From an uncultured Nitrosomonas sp. (lineage in GTDB: Bacteria; Pseudomonadota; Gammaproteobacteria; Burkholderiales; Nitrosomonadaceae): a stretch of DNA of 57,971 nucleotides. Both the position numbers and the translations under genes were made by a program. The notes beneath the pieces are model-generated. The model was not told where the DNA came from. It ran no database searches and saw only the letters and a list, made by a program, of their open reading frames with translations. The stretch covers positions 1-57,971 of the forward strand of contig NZ_CADEGP010000009.1 of assembly GCF_902826915.1 (NCBI RefSeq). Reading direction: 5' to 3'. Shown here one piece after another: positions 1 through 8,463 of the stretch (position 1 is its first letter; each line of letters starts with the position of its first letter).

Positions 1-129
1 TTTCAGTCTGGTCGACTTATCCACAGCGGTGTAGTACGCTATGCCACTATTTCACTTGCTCAATTTTGAATTAGCAGAGCTGGTCAGTTTTTAGTTAGCG
101 GCAACAGCCAGTTTCTCTGGTTGTGTGTC

Positions 130-236
130 AGCCACAGCAGGTTTCACTGATACCATAGGGCTTACAGGCCAAACGGATACTGATCTTTCTTTGCTTAACT
201 GCCTGTTTGGCCATATCGCGCCGCTGCTGAGGCACT
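130..236 (-). pseudogene. IS3-family transposase OrfB, N-terminal scrap
   Basis: Directly after the orfA stop, the minus strand encodes QQRRDMAKQAVKQRKISIRL followed by ACKPYGISETC. This matches the start of IS3-family OrfB, upstream of the DDE integrase domain, and then hits a stop. The catalytic domain is absent. It is a remnant with no function expected. Confidence 0.65.
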
Positions 237-522
237 ACCACTTTTTCTCAAGCGCCTCCTGACGTAACTCGGATTTTATTCGCTCTTCGGCATACATCTT
301 TTTCAACCGACGGCTTTCATCTTCCAGTTCCGAGTGATGCATCCATGCCGTCGTATTTGCTGCGCCATTCGTAGAGCGTCGCACTACTCATACCATGTTC
401 ACGACACGACACGACACGACACGACACGACACGACACGACACAGCTCAGGCACAGGTACGCCTGACTCCGCCTGTTTGAGAATCGCCATGATCTGGCTAT
501 CATTGAATTTCGATTTTTTCAT
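235..522 (-). pseudogene. IS3-family transposase OrfA, frameshifted
   Basis: OrfA is the helix-turn-helix DNA-binding subunit of IS3-type transposases. The minus strand begins MKKSKFNDSQIMAILKQAES at 522, reaches VPELC, and is then broken by eight copies of a 5-bp repeat (401-440). One unit would restore the expected ELCREHG; the seven extra units add 35 bp and shift the frame. Beyond the repeat the original frame resumes (ATLYEWRSKYDGMDASL). It is broken again by a small deletion before the leucine-zipper-like end (ELEDESRRLKKMYAEERIKS), and stops at 235-237. Confidence 0.8.
401..440 (+). repeat. Eight-unit ACGAC pentanucleotide microsatellite
   Basis: Eight perfect head-to-tail copies of ACGAC lie inside the IS3 orfA remnant. 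An intact orfA would have a single copy at this place, so the array grew within the element, presumably by replication slippage. Confidence 0.97.
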
Positions 523-652
523 CTCAGAACCTGCTGTGCATTACAAGAAAATTCTAATTTTGATCTCAGTTGTTTTTCGGGGGTTGCCACATTTTACATC
601 TATTTATTAAATGGTTATCTGGTTTCTGCATGGTTGGATAATTATCTAATTT

Positions 653-733
653 ATAGTTGATTAAATCAATCAGGTATTATATAGTTGACCAAATCAATCA
701 GGTATTATATAGTTGACTAAATCAATCGGGTAT
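653..733 (+). promoter_or_regulatory. Triple tandem IscR type-1 operator with embedded promoters
   Basis: Three 25-bp boxes at 653-677, 681-705 and 709-733 repeat with a 28-bp period. Each begins ATAGTTGA and ends GGTAT. Against the published IscR type-1 consensus (ATASYYGACT...AGTCRRSTAT) they match at about 23, 23 and 24 of 25 positions, by eye. TTGATT (657-662) with TATAGT (680-685), and TTGACC (685-690) with TATAGT (708-713), each have 17-bp spacing and form two overlapping sigma-70 promoters. Holo-IscR bound here would cover both -35 and -10 elements, which implies autorepression of iscR and probably of the suf operon. Confidence 0.85.
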
Positions 734-768
734 TATTTTTGCAAACACTCAAATTTAGAGGATCAATC

Positions 769-1239
769 ATGAGATTAACTACAAAAGGAAGATTTGCGGT
801 AACCGCGCTACTTGATCTTGCTTTGCAGCAAAGTAACCATCCAATAACACTTGCAGACATCAGTCAAAGACAAAAGATTTCCTTATCTTACTTGGAGCAG
901 TTATTTGCAAAGCTGCGCCAATCTGAATTAGTAGATAGTGTTCGTGGTCCAGGAGGTGGTTATTGTCTTTCAAAAGATTTAGATAAGGTATCAATCGCCG
1001 ACATTATTCTTGCGGTTGATGAGCCTATCGATGCAACGCAATGTGGCGGTAAAGAAAATTGCCATAACGATGGTAAGTGTATGACGCATGATTTGTGGGC
1101 AAAATTGAATGAGCTTATTTTTGAATATCTTGGAGCTGTTACACTTAAGGAGTTAGTCGATAATCAGATAACTAAGCAGACTGAGGCAATCGTGCCGCTG
1201 CTTGATATGCGACGTGAAACAACTGCTGCATACAACTGA
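769..1239 (+). CDS. iscR: Rrf2-family iron-sulfur cluster regulator IscR
   Basis: IscR is a DNA-binding sensor of cellular Fe-S status. With a [2Fe-2S] cluster it represses type-1 promoters, and without the cluster it acts at type-2 sites. The ATG at 769 gives the canonical MRLTTKGRFAVTALLDLAL beginning and follows AGAGGA; an in-frame start at 739 would add ten unrelated residues. The 156-residue protein has an N-terminal winged helix (about 1-75) and the cluster ligands Cys92, Cys98 and Cys104 plus His107, at exactly the positions known in E. coli IscR. It lies directly downstream of the triple operator and upstream of suf rather than isc genes, so it probably controls the SUF pathway here. 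Confidence 0.96.
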   Translation: MRLTTKGRFAVTALLDLALQQSNHPITLADISQRQKISLSYLEQLFAKLRQSELVDSVRGPGGGYCLSKDLDKVSIADIILAVDEPIDATQCGGKENCHNDGKCMTHDLWAKLNELIFEYLGAVTLKELVDNQITKQTEAIVPLLDMRRETTAAYN

Positions 1240-1247
1240 GCATTGGG

Positions 1248-1274
1248 TTTTAAGAATATTTTTAATTCTTAAAA
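1248..1274 (+). promoter_or_regulatory. AT-rich hairpin between iscR and sufA
   Basis: TTTTAAGAAT (1248-1257) and ATTCTTAAAA (1265-1274) form a perfect 10-bp stem with a 7-base loop just after the iscR stop codon. It could be a weak attenuator or a processing site separating iscR from the suf genes. It has no GC-rich stem or clear U-tract, so strong termination is unlikely. Confidence 0.4.
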
Positions 1275-1376
1275 GTTTAACAATTACTTTATCGATAAAT
1301 TGCTATAGAACAATATTATTAGGTCTGTGTCTAATCAAATTAACATAAGTTTCTGCTTATACGAAGAGATAATATA

Positions 1377-1730
1377 TTGGACCAAGTTATGCTAATTACA
1401 TTAACTAAAAATGCTGCGAAACATATCCAGCAACAAATTGCTAAGCGCGGCAAAGGACTTGCACTCCGAGTGGGGATTAAAAAATCGGGCTGTTCAGGAT
1501 TCTCTTATACGTTTGACTATGCTGATGAGATTAGGCCCGACGATCAGTTATTTGAGTCACATAAAACGAAAATAGTGGTGGATAGATATAGCCTGCCTTA
1601 CTTGGATGGTTCTCAAATTGATTTTGTCAAGGAAGGACTCAATAGTTCTTTCCAGTTTATCAATCCGAATATTGATAGCACATGTGGCTGTGGTGATAGT
1701 TTCAGTATAAAAGAATCTGCTCAGATTTAG
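1377..1730 (+). CDS. sufA: A-type Fe-S cluster carrier (SufA/IscA family)
   Basis: A-type carriers accept Fe-S clusters from the SufBCD scaffold and pass them to apoproteins. The HesB/IscA signature is present: Cys in KKSGCSGFSY and the C-terminal pair CGCGDSF, which are the three ligand cysteines. The longest frame starts at TTG 1377, about nine bases after GAAGAG. ATG 1389 gives MLITLTKNAAKHI, closer to the usual family start, but has no well-placed Shine-Dalgarno, so the start is uncertain by four codons. It heads the suf genes, with 125 bp before sufB. The naming as sufA rather than iscA or erpA comes from context. Confidence 0.88.
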   Translation: MDQVMLITLTKNAAKHIQQQIAKRGKGLALRVGIKKSGCSGFSYTFDYADEIRPDDQLFESHKTKIVVDRYSLPYLDGSQIDFVKEGLNSSFQFINPNIDSTCGCGDSFSIKESAQI

Positions 1731-1855
1731 CTAGCAGCAATCTCAATTATAGCGTTGTTTCAGGTTAGCCTATAAGCAGGTCGATGTGATGCAATTTAGG
1801 ATTGTAAGATATCTGTTTCAAAATATATAAATACTAAAATAAAGGAAGATACCAA

Positions 1856-3292
1856 ATGAGTGCAGTACTGCAAAGTCTGGTTAATCAACCGTATAAACAC
1901 GGCTTCGTTACTGAAATTGAGTCTGATATCGCGCCCAAAGGACTCAATGAAGATACTATTCGATTAATTTCAGCTAAAAAGAATGAACCTGAGTGGCTTT
2001 TGTCATTTCGTCTGAAAGCTTATCAGAAATGGTTGACGATGACGGAGCCTGAGTGGCAAAACGTTCACTATCCGAAAATTGATTTTCAAGCAATCAGCTA
2101 TTATTCCGCGCCGAAGCCTAAGAAAAAATTGGCTAGCATGGATGAGGTTGATCCTGAATTATTACGCACATTTGAAAAGCTTGGTGTGCCGATGCACGAA
2201 CGCGCAGCCTTGGCGGGTGTCGCTGTCGATGTTATCTTTGACAGTGTTTCAGTAGCCACTACCTATAAACAGAAGCTTGCTGAAGTGGGCATTATTTTTT
2301 GTTCCATTTCTGAGGCTGTGCATACCCATCCTGAACTTATTCAGAAATATCTGGGAACGGTTGTTCCTGTCGGTGATAATTACTTTGCAGCTTTGAATTC
2401 TGCTGTATTTACTGACGGTTCTTTCTGCTTTATTCCTAAAGGCGTTAAATGCCCGATGGATCTATCTACCTATTTCCGCATTAACACAGAAGGATCCGGG
2501 CAGTTTGAGCGCACACTAATCATTGCTGAGGAAGACGCTGCTGTTTCTTATCTTGAAGGGTGTACTGCGCCTAGATTTGATACTAATCAGTTGCATGCTG
2601 CTGTAGTTGAGCTGGTTGCATTAGATAATGCAGATATTAAATACTCAACAGTCCAAAACTGGTATGCCGGTGATGAGAATGGTATTGGTGGTATCTATAA
2701 TTTTGTTACTAAGCGAGGTTTGGCAAAAGGCAAGAATTCCCGAATTTCATGGACACAAGTAGAAACCGGTTCTGCAATCACGTGGAAATATCCATCGTGC
2801 ATATTGCGGGGTGATAATTCTGTTGGTGAATTTTATTCAGTGGCAGTAACCAATAATTACCAACAAGCTGATACTGGGACGAAAATGATCCATCTCGGGA
2901 AGAATACGCGCAGCACTATAGTGAGTAAAGGTATCTCGGCTGGCCACTCTAATAGTAGCTATCGTGGTCTGGTACGCATCGCTCCAACCGCCGAAAGTGC
3001 GCGAAATTACTCGCAATGCGACTCCATGCTCATTGGAGATCAATGTGGGGCGCATACTTTTCCTTACATTCAAGTTCATAATAACAGTGCGATCGTTGAA
3101 CATGAGGCTTCTACTTCTAAAATTGGTGAAGATCAGCTTTTTTATTTCTCACAACGCGGCATTGATGCGGAAGAAGCAGTTTCTATGATTATTAATGGTT
3201 TTTGTAAAGATGTATTTCAACAACTACCGATGGAGTTTGCTGTTGAAGCAACTAAGCTTCTCAGTTTTAAATTAGAAGGAAGTGTCGGATGA
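1856..3292 (+). CDS. sufB: Fe-S cluster assembly scaffold subunit SufB
   Basis: SufB is the scaffold core of the cytosolic SufBC2D complex, where persulfide sulfur and iron are assembled. At 478 residues it is close to the usual 470-495. It shows the conserved EGCTAPRFD segment, the C-terminal beta-helix region ([18 protein letters not shown]) and the SufC-contacting end ([16 protein letters not shown]). AAAGGAAG precedes the ATG. Its last four bases overlap the sufC start (ATGA), which indicates translational coupling. Confidence 0.97.
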   Translation: MSAVLQSLVNQPYKHGFVTEIESDIAPKGLNEDTIRLISAKKNEPEWLLSFRLKAYQKWLTMTEPEWQNVHYPKIDFQAISYYSAPKPKKKLASMDEVDPELLRTFEKLGVPMHERAALAGVAVDVIFDSVSVATTYKQKLAEVGIIFCSISEAVHTHPELIQKYLGTVVPVGDNYFAALNSAVFTDGSFCFIPKGVKCPMDLSTYFRINTEGSGQFERTLIIAEEDAAVSYLEGCTAPRFDTNQLHAAVVELVALDNADIKYSTVQNWYAGDENGIGGIYNFVTKRGLAKGKNSRISWTQVETGSAITWKYPSCILRGDNSVGEFYSVAVTNNYQQADTGTKMIHLGKNTRSTIVSKGISAGHSNSSYRGLVRIAPTAESARNYSQCDSMLIGDQCGAHTFPYIQVHNNSAIVEHEASTSKIGEDQLFYFSQRGIDAEEAVSMIINGFCKDVFQQLPMEFAVEATKLLSFKLEGSVG

Positions 3293-4083
3293 TTGTTAAA
3301 AATAGTAAAACCCTCCTTTCAGTTGAGGGGCTTCGCGCCAGTATTAATGGCACAGAAATTCTCAAAGGTATTGACCTCACGGTGAAAAGTGGGGAGATTC
3401 ATGCGATCATGGGTTTGAATGGATCTGGAAAAAGTACCTTAGCAAAGGTATTGGCAGGCCACTCCGCGTATGAAATTACGGGAGGGACCGTCCGGTTTGA
3501 AGACAAAGATTTATTGGAGCTGGCACCTGAAGATCGGGCACGTGCCGGGCTATTTTTAGCCTTTCAATACCCTATCGAAATTCCAGGCGTAGCCAATACA
3601 CAATTTCTTCGTCTTGCCTATAACACAATACAAGCTCAGCGGGGCAAAGACGAGCTGGATCCTCTCGAATTTGATGATTTCGTACGCGAAAAAATGAAAT
3701 TATTAGATATGAACCCCGATTTCCTGGACCGGAGTGTCAATGAGGGTTTCTCAGGTGGCGAGAAAAAACGTAACGAAATTTTGCAAATGGCCTTGCTAGA
3801 ACCGAAATTGAGCATCTTGGATGAAATGGATTCCGGACTCGATATCGATGCGCTTAAGACTGTAGCTAATGGCGTTAATCAAATTGCCAATAAAGACAAT
3901 GCCACCATTCTGGTGACACACTATCAACGTTTGCTGGATTATGTTGTACCGGATTTTGTGCATATCATACAGTCGGGTAGCATAGTTATGACAGGTGGCA
4001 AAGAATTAGCGCTTGAACTGGAGACACGCGGTTATGATTGGGTTACTGCAAATAAACAGTCAATTGCCGGAGCAGTCGCATGA
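3289..4083 (+). CDS. sufC: Fe-S cluster assembly ATPase SufC
   Basis: SufC is the ABC-type ATPase that drives conformational change in the SufBCD scaffold; it is soluble and not a transporter. The 264 residues contain Walker A ([10 protein letters not shown]), the Q-loop (AFQYP), the ABC signature variant [11 protein letters not shown] typical of SufC, Walker B ([12 protein letters not shown]) and the switch histidine in TILVTHYQR. It overlaps sufB and sufD by four bases each. Confidence 0.98.
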   Translation: MIVKNSKTLLSVEGLRASINGTEILKGIDLTVKSGEIHAIMGLNGSGKSTLAKVLAGHSAYEITGGTVRFEDKDLLELAPEDRARAGLFLAFQYPIEIPGVANTQFLRLAYNTIQAQRGKDELDPLEFDDFVREKMKLLDMNPDFLDRSVNEGFSGGEKKRNEILQMALLEPKLSILDEMDSGLDIDALKTVANGVNQIANKDNATILVTHYQRLLDYVVPDFVHIIQSGSIVMTGGKELALELETRGYDWVTANKQSIAGAVA

Positions 4084-5387
4084 GCGAAACGGCTACCACT
4101 GATTATCTTGATTGCTTGTTAAAATCTTGGTCGACGAAATCGAATCAGCCATTATCTTGGTTAAATCAATTACGCGCTAGCGCAATTGATTATGTCGGCA
4201 CTCAGAGATTACCTACTAAAGGCGATGAAGAATGGCGTTTCACTGATATTTCAGCGCTTGCTCGTTTATCGTTTCAATCTGCACAATCGAACACTGATCT
4301 GCAAGCGCAAGATATTAAACACCTGCATCTAAAAGAAGCAAAAAATTCTTTGGTATTTGTGGACGGTCACTATTCTGCACAATTATCGACCATCATTGAT
4401 TCTGCAACACTCGAAATTGGCAATTTATCAGAGTTTTTATTAACGCATGCAGCAATTCTTGAATCTCACTTTGGTCAATACGCAAAATTTGATAACAACG
4501 TATTCGCGGCGCTTAATACGGCATTCCTTCGTGATTGCGCACTGATCATTGTGCCAAAGAATACCGCCATCGCAGAGCCCGTTCACTTATTGTTCATTGC
4601 GGCACAATCAGAAGTGACCAGTTATCCACGCTGTTTGATAATTGGAGAGTCCGGAAGTAGCGTAACATTTGTTGAAGAATATGTCTCTCTGCGAGAGGCT
4701 GCCTACGTTACAAATTCGGTAACAGAAATTAGTTTGTCTGCGAATGCACATGCCAGACACATTAGAATTCAACGTGAAAGCACACAAGCTTATCATTTGG
4801 CAAATTGCGCGGTTTCACTGGTTCACGGAAGTAACTATCAATCGGTCAGCATTTCATCGGGAGCACAAATTTCTCGCTACAATCTGGATGTCCAGTTAAT
4901 TGACGAAGCTGCAGAATGCACTATTGATGGACTTGCGCTGATTTCAGATAACCAATTAGCCGATACGCATACCTGCATTGATCACATAAAGCCAAATGGA
5001 ACCAGTCGTCAGCAGCACAAATGTATTGTCAATGATAAAGCGCATGCTGTGTTTAATGGGAAGATTATTGTACGGCCTCATGCACAGCAAACAAATTCAT
5101 CACAATCAAGCCGTAACTTGTTACTTAGTAAAACCGCACAAGTAGACACAAAGCCACAGTTAGAAATTTTTGCCGATGATGTTAAATGTGCACATGGCGC
5201 AACAGTTGGGCAGCTTGATAAAGAAGAAATTTTTTATCTGGAAAGCCGTGGCTTATCGGAAACAGCGGCACGCAGTTTATTAACTTACGCCTTTGGCGCA
5301 GAAATAATCAATCGTATTCCCGTAAGCTCCCTCAGGCAGCAACTGGAACAAACTGTGCTTAATCAGACACAGGATAATAAATTATGA
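4080..5387 (+). CDS. sufD: Fe-S cluster assembly protein SufD
   Basis: SufD is the SufB paralogue that completes the SufBC2D scaffold and is needed for iron acquisition. The 435 residues end in the SufB/SufD domain with KCAHGATVGQLDKEEIFYL, which includes the conserved histidine next to the nascent cluster, followed by ESRGLSETAARSLL. The N-terminal half is variable, as is normal for the family. It overlaps sufC and sufS by ATGA junctions. Confidence 0.96.
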   Translation: MSETATTDYLDCLLKSWSTKSNQPLSWLNQLRASAIDYVGTQRLPTKGDEEWRFTDISALARLSFQSAQSNTDLQAQDIKHLHLKEAKNSLVFVDGHYSAQLSTIIDSATLEIGNLSEFLLTHAAILESHFGQYAKFDNNVFAALNTAFLRDCALIIVPKNTAIAEPVHLLFIAAQSEVTSYPRCLIIGESGSSVTFVEEYVSLREAAYVTNSVTEISLSANAHARHIRIQRESTQAYHLANCAVSLVHGSNYQSVSISSGAQISRYNLDVQLIDEAAECTIDGLALISDNQLADTHTCIDHIKPNGTSRQQHKCIVNDKAHAVFNGKIIVRPHAQQTNSSQSSRNLLLSKTAQVDTKPQLEIFADDVKCAHGATVGQLDKEEIFYLESRGLSETAARSLLTYAFGAEIINRIPVSSLRQQLEQTVLNQTQDNKL

Positions 5388-6643
5388 ATTCAGTCAATAT
5401 TTCTCTGAAATCAGAAATTACTTCTGATGTCGATTGGGGAAGAATTCGCGCTGATTTTCCTATTCTCGATCTGAAAATTGATGGAAAACCGCTGGTCTAC
5501 CTTGACAATGCTGCATCTAGTCAAATGCCGCAATTTGTCATTGATCGTTTAGTACGTTATCAAACTAAACAACACGCAAATATCAATCGTGCCGTACATT
5601 ATCTCTCTGAAGTTGCTACGCAGGAATATCACGATGCACGATGCAAATTGCAACAATTCATCAATGCACGCGAGGACAGGGAAGTCATTTTTACCAGTGG
5701 CACCACCGATTCCATTAATTTGGTCATGCAAGGATATGGGCGTAAATTTATCAAAGCGAACGATGAAATTATTCTTACGACCTTGGAGCACCACTCTAAT
5801 ATCGTTCCGTGGCAAATGCTGGCTAATGAAAAAGGCGCAAAGATTCGTGTCGTTCCAATTAATGACAAAGGCGAATTGGAAGTTGACGAGTATGAAAAAT
5901 TATTTAATGAGCGTACTAAGTTTGTCGGTTTGATCCATGTTTCGAATGCACTCGGCACAATCAATCCAATTAAAAGAATGATTGATTTTGCTCATCGATA
6001 CGATGTACCGGTATTGATTGATGGTGCGCAGGGTGCTCCGCACATGTCTATTGATGTGCAGGCGCTTGATTGCGATTTTTATGCATTCTCGGCGCATAAA
6101 TTATGCGGCCCAACTGGCGTAGGCATGCTCTATGGCAAAGCTGCTCTCCTAGAATCCATGCAGCCCTACAAAGGTGGCGGGGACATGATTGCATCGGTAA
6201 CTTTTGAAGAAACGATCTATAACACCATTCCTCACAAGTTTGAGGCGGGTACTCCACCTATTGCCGCTGCCATTGGTTTTGGCGCTGCCATTGATTATTT
6301 GACAGCTATTGGTCTTGAGAATATTGCTGCATATGAATCCACATTGCTTGATTATGCAACAGATTGTCTTGTCCAAATCCCTGGTGTTAAGATTATTGGC
6401 ACGGCGAAAGAAAAAACTGCCGTTATTTCTTTCACCATCGATGGAATCCATCCCCATGATATTGGAACCATCTTAAATCAGGATGGCATTGCCGTTCGCA
6501 CCGGGCACCACTGCGCACAGCCTGTCATGCAGCGATTTAACGTGCCGGCTACTTCTCGGGCTTCATTTGCTTTCTATAATAACAAAACAGAGGTTGATGC
6601 TTTGGTTGCTGGAATTAAAACTGTTCAAAAGGTTTTTTTATAA
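5384..6643 (+). CDS. sufS: Cysteine desulfurase SufS
   Basis: SufS is a PLP-dependent desulfurase that converts cysteine to alanine and passes persulfide sulfur to a SufE- or SufU-type partner. The 419 residues include LDNAASSQMP, TSGTTDSIN, the PLP-binding lysine in FSAHKLCGPTGVG, and the catalytic cysteine in RTGHHCAQPVMQRF, the type II (SufS) arrangement. The stop overlaps the sufU start (TAATG). A sufE gene is absent and sufU follows, so SufU is the likely sulfur acceptor. Confidence 0.97.
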   Translation: MNSVNISLKSEITSDVDWGRIRADFPILDLKIDGKPLVYLDNAASSQMPQFVIDRLVRYQTKQHANINRAVHYLSEVATQEYHDARCKLQQFINAREDREVIFTSGTTDSINLVMQGYGRKFIKANDEIILTTLEHHSNIVPWQMLANEKGAKIRVVPINDKGELEVDEYEKLFNERTKFVGLIHVSNALGTINPIKRMIDFAHRYDVPVLIDGAQGAPHMSIDVQALDCDFYAFSAHKLCGPTGVGMLYGKAALLESMQPYKGGGDMIASVTFEETIYNTIPHKFEAGTPPIAAAIGFGAAIDYLTAIGLENIAAYESTLLDYATDCLVQIPGVKIIGTAKEKTAVISFTIDGIHPHDIGTILNQDGIAVRTGHHCAQPVMQRFNVPATSRASFAFYNNKTEVDALVAGIKTVQKVFL

Positions 6644-7131
6644 TGCATACCAATTCTCTGTATCAGGAGGTCATACTCGACCATAATAGAAAACCACGCA
6701 ATTATGGCAGGCTGGATCAGGCCAGTCATCATGCGGTTGGTCACAATCCATTGTGTGGTGATCGTTTGGATATTACGTTGAAACTTGAAAATGAGCAGAT
6801 TTGTGATATTGCCTTCCAAGGAGAGTCCTGCGCCATCTGCAAGGCTTCCGCATCAATGATGACAGCAGCAGTCAAAGGAAGGTCTCGTACGGATGCGGAA
6901 ACACTGATTCACGAATTTCGCGAATTGACCACCGGAAAATTGGATACCGGTCATCCGCACCATCTTGGACGATTAACGGTTTTCTCCGGCATTCGCGACT
7001 TACCGACGCGGGTTAAATGCGCGATTTTACCGTGGCACACTCTGCATGCCGCGCTCAACTCTATCGCTAGCACTTCGACTGAAGCTAATAATGAATCCAC
7101 GCAAGCGGTGTCGAATCATCCTTTTGGTTGA
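6643..7131 (+). CDS. sufU: SufU/NifU-type Fe-S assembly protein
   Basis: SufU-type proteins accept sulfur from SufS through zinc-ligand exchange. Conserved elements are NPLCGD (Cys and Asp), GESCAICKASASMM (second Cys) and RVKCAILPWHTL (third Cys), the three cysteines plus aspartate of the IscU/SufU fold. The insertion between the second and third cysteine (FRELTTGKLD...) is typical of SufU rather than IscU. The ORF is 162 residues with a low-complexity tail (about residues 140-162). It overlaps sufS by one base. A role as scaffold cannot be excluded. Confidence 0.92.
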   Translation: MHTNSLYQEVILDHNRKPRNYGRLDQASHHAVGHNPLCGDRLDITLKLENEQICDIAFQGESCAICKASASMMTAAVKGRSRTDAETLIHEFRELTTGKLDTGHPHHLGRLTVFSGIRDLPTRVKCAILPWHTLHAALNSIASTSTEANNESTQAVSNHPFG

Positions 7132-7206
7132 TAGTGTCGCGCAAAACATCTATTAAGCAATCCATGCTGCATGTAATAGCAGCTTCAATATTTTAATACT
7201 GACAAA

Positions 7207-7767
7207 ATGCCAAAAATTGCTGATATTGAAGGAACACCCAATAAGAACGCTTTGAAATTCATTCTTAAAGAACCACTGACATGGGGCGTGGCACGTTCAT
7301 ACGATAATGTCGAGGCCGCCAGAGATGACCCGTTAGCATCCGCGTTATTTGATATAGATCATGTCACGAATGTTTTTTATATCGATCATTGGATCACCGT
7401 CACTCAGGATGGCGAAGCTAATTGGCAAGACCTGGCGCGAGATATTGCCGATCCCATCCGTGCAGCCCCGGCGGCTTCTGCGCAATCTGCTGAAACTGTC
7501 GCTACTGCTAATGAGGCTCTTGTTAACTTGAGTCCGGAAGATCAACTGCGCCTGGAAAAAATCAATGTCTTACTAGATGAAGAGGTGCGTCCTTATCTGC
7601 AAAGTGATGGTGGAGATTTGCATGTTCTAGGACTCGAAGGTAACATTTTACACATCCATTACCAGGGTGCATGTGGAACATGTCCCAGCTCTATTTCAGG
7701 CACATTGAGAGGAATTGAGAATATGCTCAAGACTATCGAACCCGATATTCAAGTCGTCGCCAGTTAG
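7207..7767 (+). CDS. Nfu-type Fe-S cluster carrier with N-terminal Nfu domain
   Basis: The C-terminal half (about residues 110-186) is a NifU C-terminal/Nfu domain with the CXXC cluster ligand in GACGTCPSS. The N-terminal half (about 1-85) resembles the Nfu_N scaffold domain found in alphaproteobacterial and mitochondrial NFU1. An Ala/Glu-rich linker lies between. It probably receives clusters from the SUF scaffold and delivers them to client proteins. It sits 75 bp after sufU with no good Shine-Dalgarno, so it may be translated less efficiently than its neighbours. Confidence 0.88.
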   Translation: MPKIADIEGTPNKNALKFILKEPLTWGVARSYDNVEAARDDPLASALFDIDHVTNVFYIDHWITVTQDGEANWQDLARDIADPIRAAPAASAQSAETVATANEALVNLSPEDQLRLEKINVLLDEEVRPYLQSDGGDLHVLGLEGNILHIHYQGACGTCPSSISGTLRGIENMLKTIEPDIQVVAS

Positions 7768-7778
7768 CGGCCAAATAA

Positions 7779-7800
7779 AAAGGTGACAAAATTCACCTTT
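7779..7800. terminator. Bidirectional hairpin between suf operon and efp
   Basis: AAAGGTGA (7779-7786) pairs with TCACCTTT (7793-7800) around a 6-base loop, flanked by A-rich sequence on the left and T-rich on the right. It lies between the stop codons of the convergent nfu and efp genes and could end transcription from both sides. Confidence 0.65.
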
Positions 7801-7821
7801 CTGAGAATTCATTGGGATATA

Positions 7822-8385
7822 TCAAACACGCTTTCTGAATTCATTGTTGTGTGGGGCAATTTCTATTTTATCGCCAATCTCTACGAAAGCTGCCACTTGA
7901 ATTTCAAAATTTGTTCCTGCAAGCCGGGCTGGTTTCATGATCTTACCCGTCGTGTCGCCTCGTACTGCGGGCTCGGTATACTCAACTTCACGTACAATCG
8001 TATTGGGTAACTCGACAGAAATTGCCTTGCCATCGTAGAAAGTTACCTGACATACATCTTCCATACCATCGGTTAGGTAGTTCAGTACGTCTGACATGTT
8101 GTCAGCTTCAACCTCAATTTGATTATAGTCGGCATCCATAAAAACATAGAGCGGATCGGCGTAGTAGCTATATGTGCAGTCTTTTCTATCCAGAACCACC
8201 AAATCGAATTTTTCATCCGCTTTGTAAACGGTTTCGGTTGTGGTGCTGGAAAACAAGTTTTTCAACTTCATTTTAACCACAGATGCGTTACGGCCAGACT
8301 TGGTAAATTCTGCCCGTTGCACAACCATGGGGTCATTACCAATCATTATGACGTTACCTGATCGTAGTTCCATTGCGGTTTTCAT
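7822..8385 (-). CDS. efp: Translation elongation factor P
   Basis: EF-P relieves ribosome stalling at polyproline stretches. The 187-residue protein has the three-domain EF-P fold. The modified loop at the tip of domain I reads TKSGRNAS with Arg32 in place of the lysine of E. coli. Arg32-type EF-P is activated by EarP with dTDP-rhamnose, and earP is the next gene upstream on this strand, 78 bp away. The start at [12 protein letters not shown] is the family start. Confidence 0.97.
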   Translation of the reverse strand: MKTAMELRSGNVIMIGNDPMVVQRAEFTKSGRNASVVKMKLKNLFSSTTTETVYKADEKFDLVVLDRKDCTYSYYADPLYVFMDADYNQIEVEADNMSDVLNYLTDGMEDVCQVTFYDGKAISVELPNTIVREVEYTEPAVRGDTTGKIMKPARLAGTNFEIQVAAFVEIGDKIEIAPHNNEFRKRV

Positions 8386-8463
8386 AGTTCAATTCCAAAT
8401 TGTAAGTTAGAAGCAAGATTAATCTGTTATCAACAGTGAATTCTGAGTTCAAAAAACCAAGGA

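Larger units (their letters stand above)
1..598 (-). mobile_element. Decayed IS3-family insertion sequence
   Basis: Read on the minus strand, this stretch carries IS3-family orfA (522 down to 235) followed by the beginning of orfB (about 234 to 130), both broken. The outer end near 598 reads TGTAAAATGTGGCAACCCC on the minus strand, which looks like an IS3-type terminal repeat. Beyond about 130 the orfB frame is lost and the rest of the element is missing or unrecognisable, so the element cannot be active. Family assignment rests on protein motifs read by eye; the subgroup is not determined. Confidence 0.75.

Noticed and set aside
395..610. 71-codon plus-strand ORF with a TTRHD repeat
   Set aside because: It is only the translation of the ACGAC microsatellite and the antisense of a dead transposase gene; no Shine-Dalgarno.
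653..733. Short direct repeats resembling a mini CRISPR array
   Set aside because: The spacers are only 3 bp and the repeats match IscR operators.
739..768. Longer iscR start at 739
   Set aside because: It adds ten residues absent from the family and lacks a Shine-Dalgarno; ATG 769 has both support types.
2837..3103. 88-codon minus-strand ORF inside sufB
   Set aside because: Shadow of a strongly conserved gene; no family resemblance.
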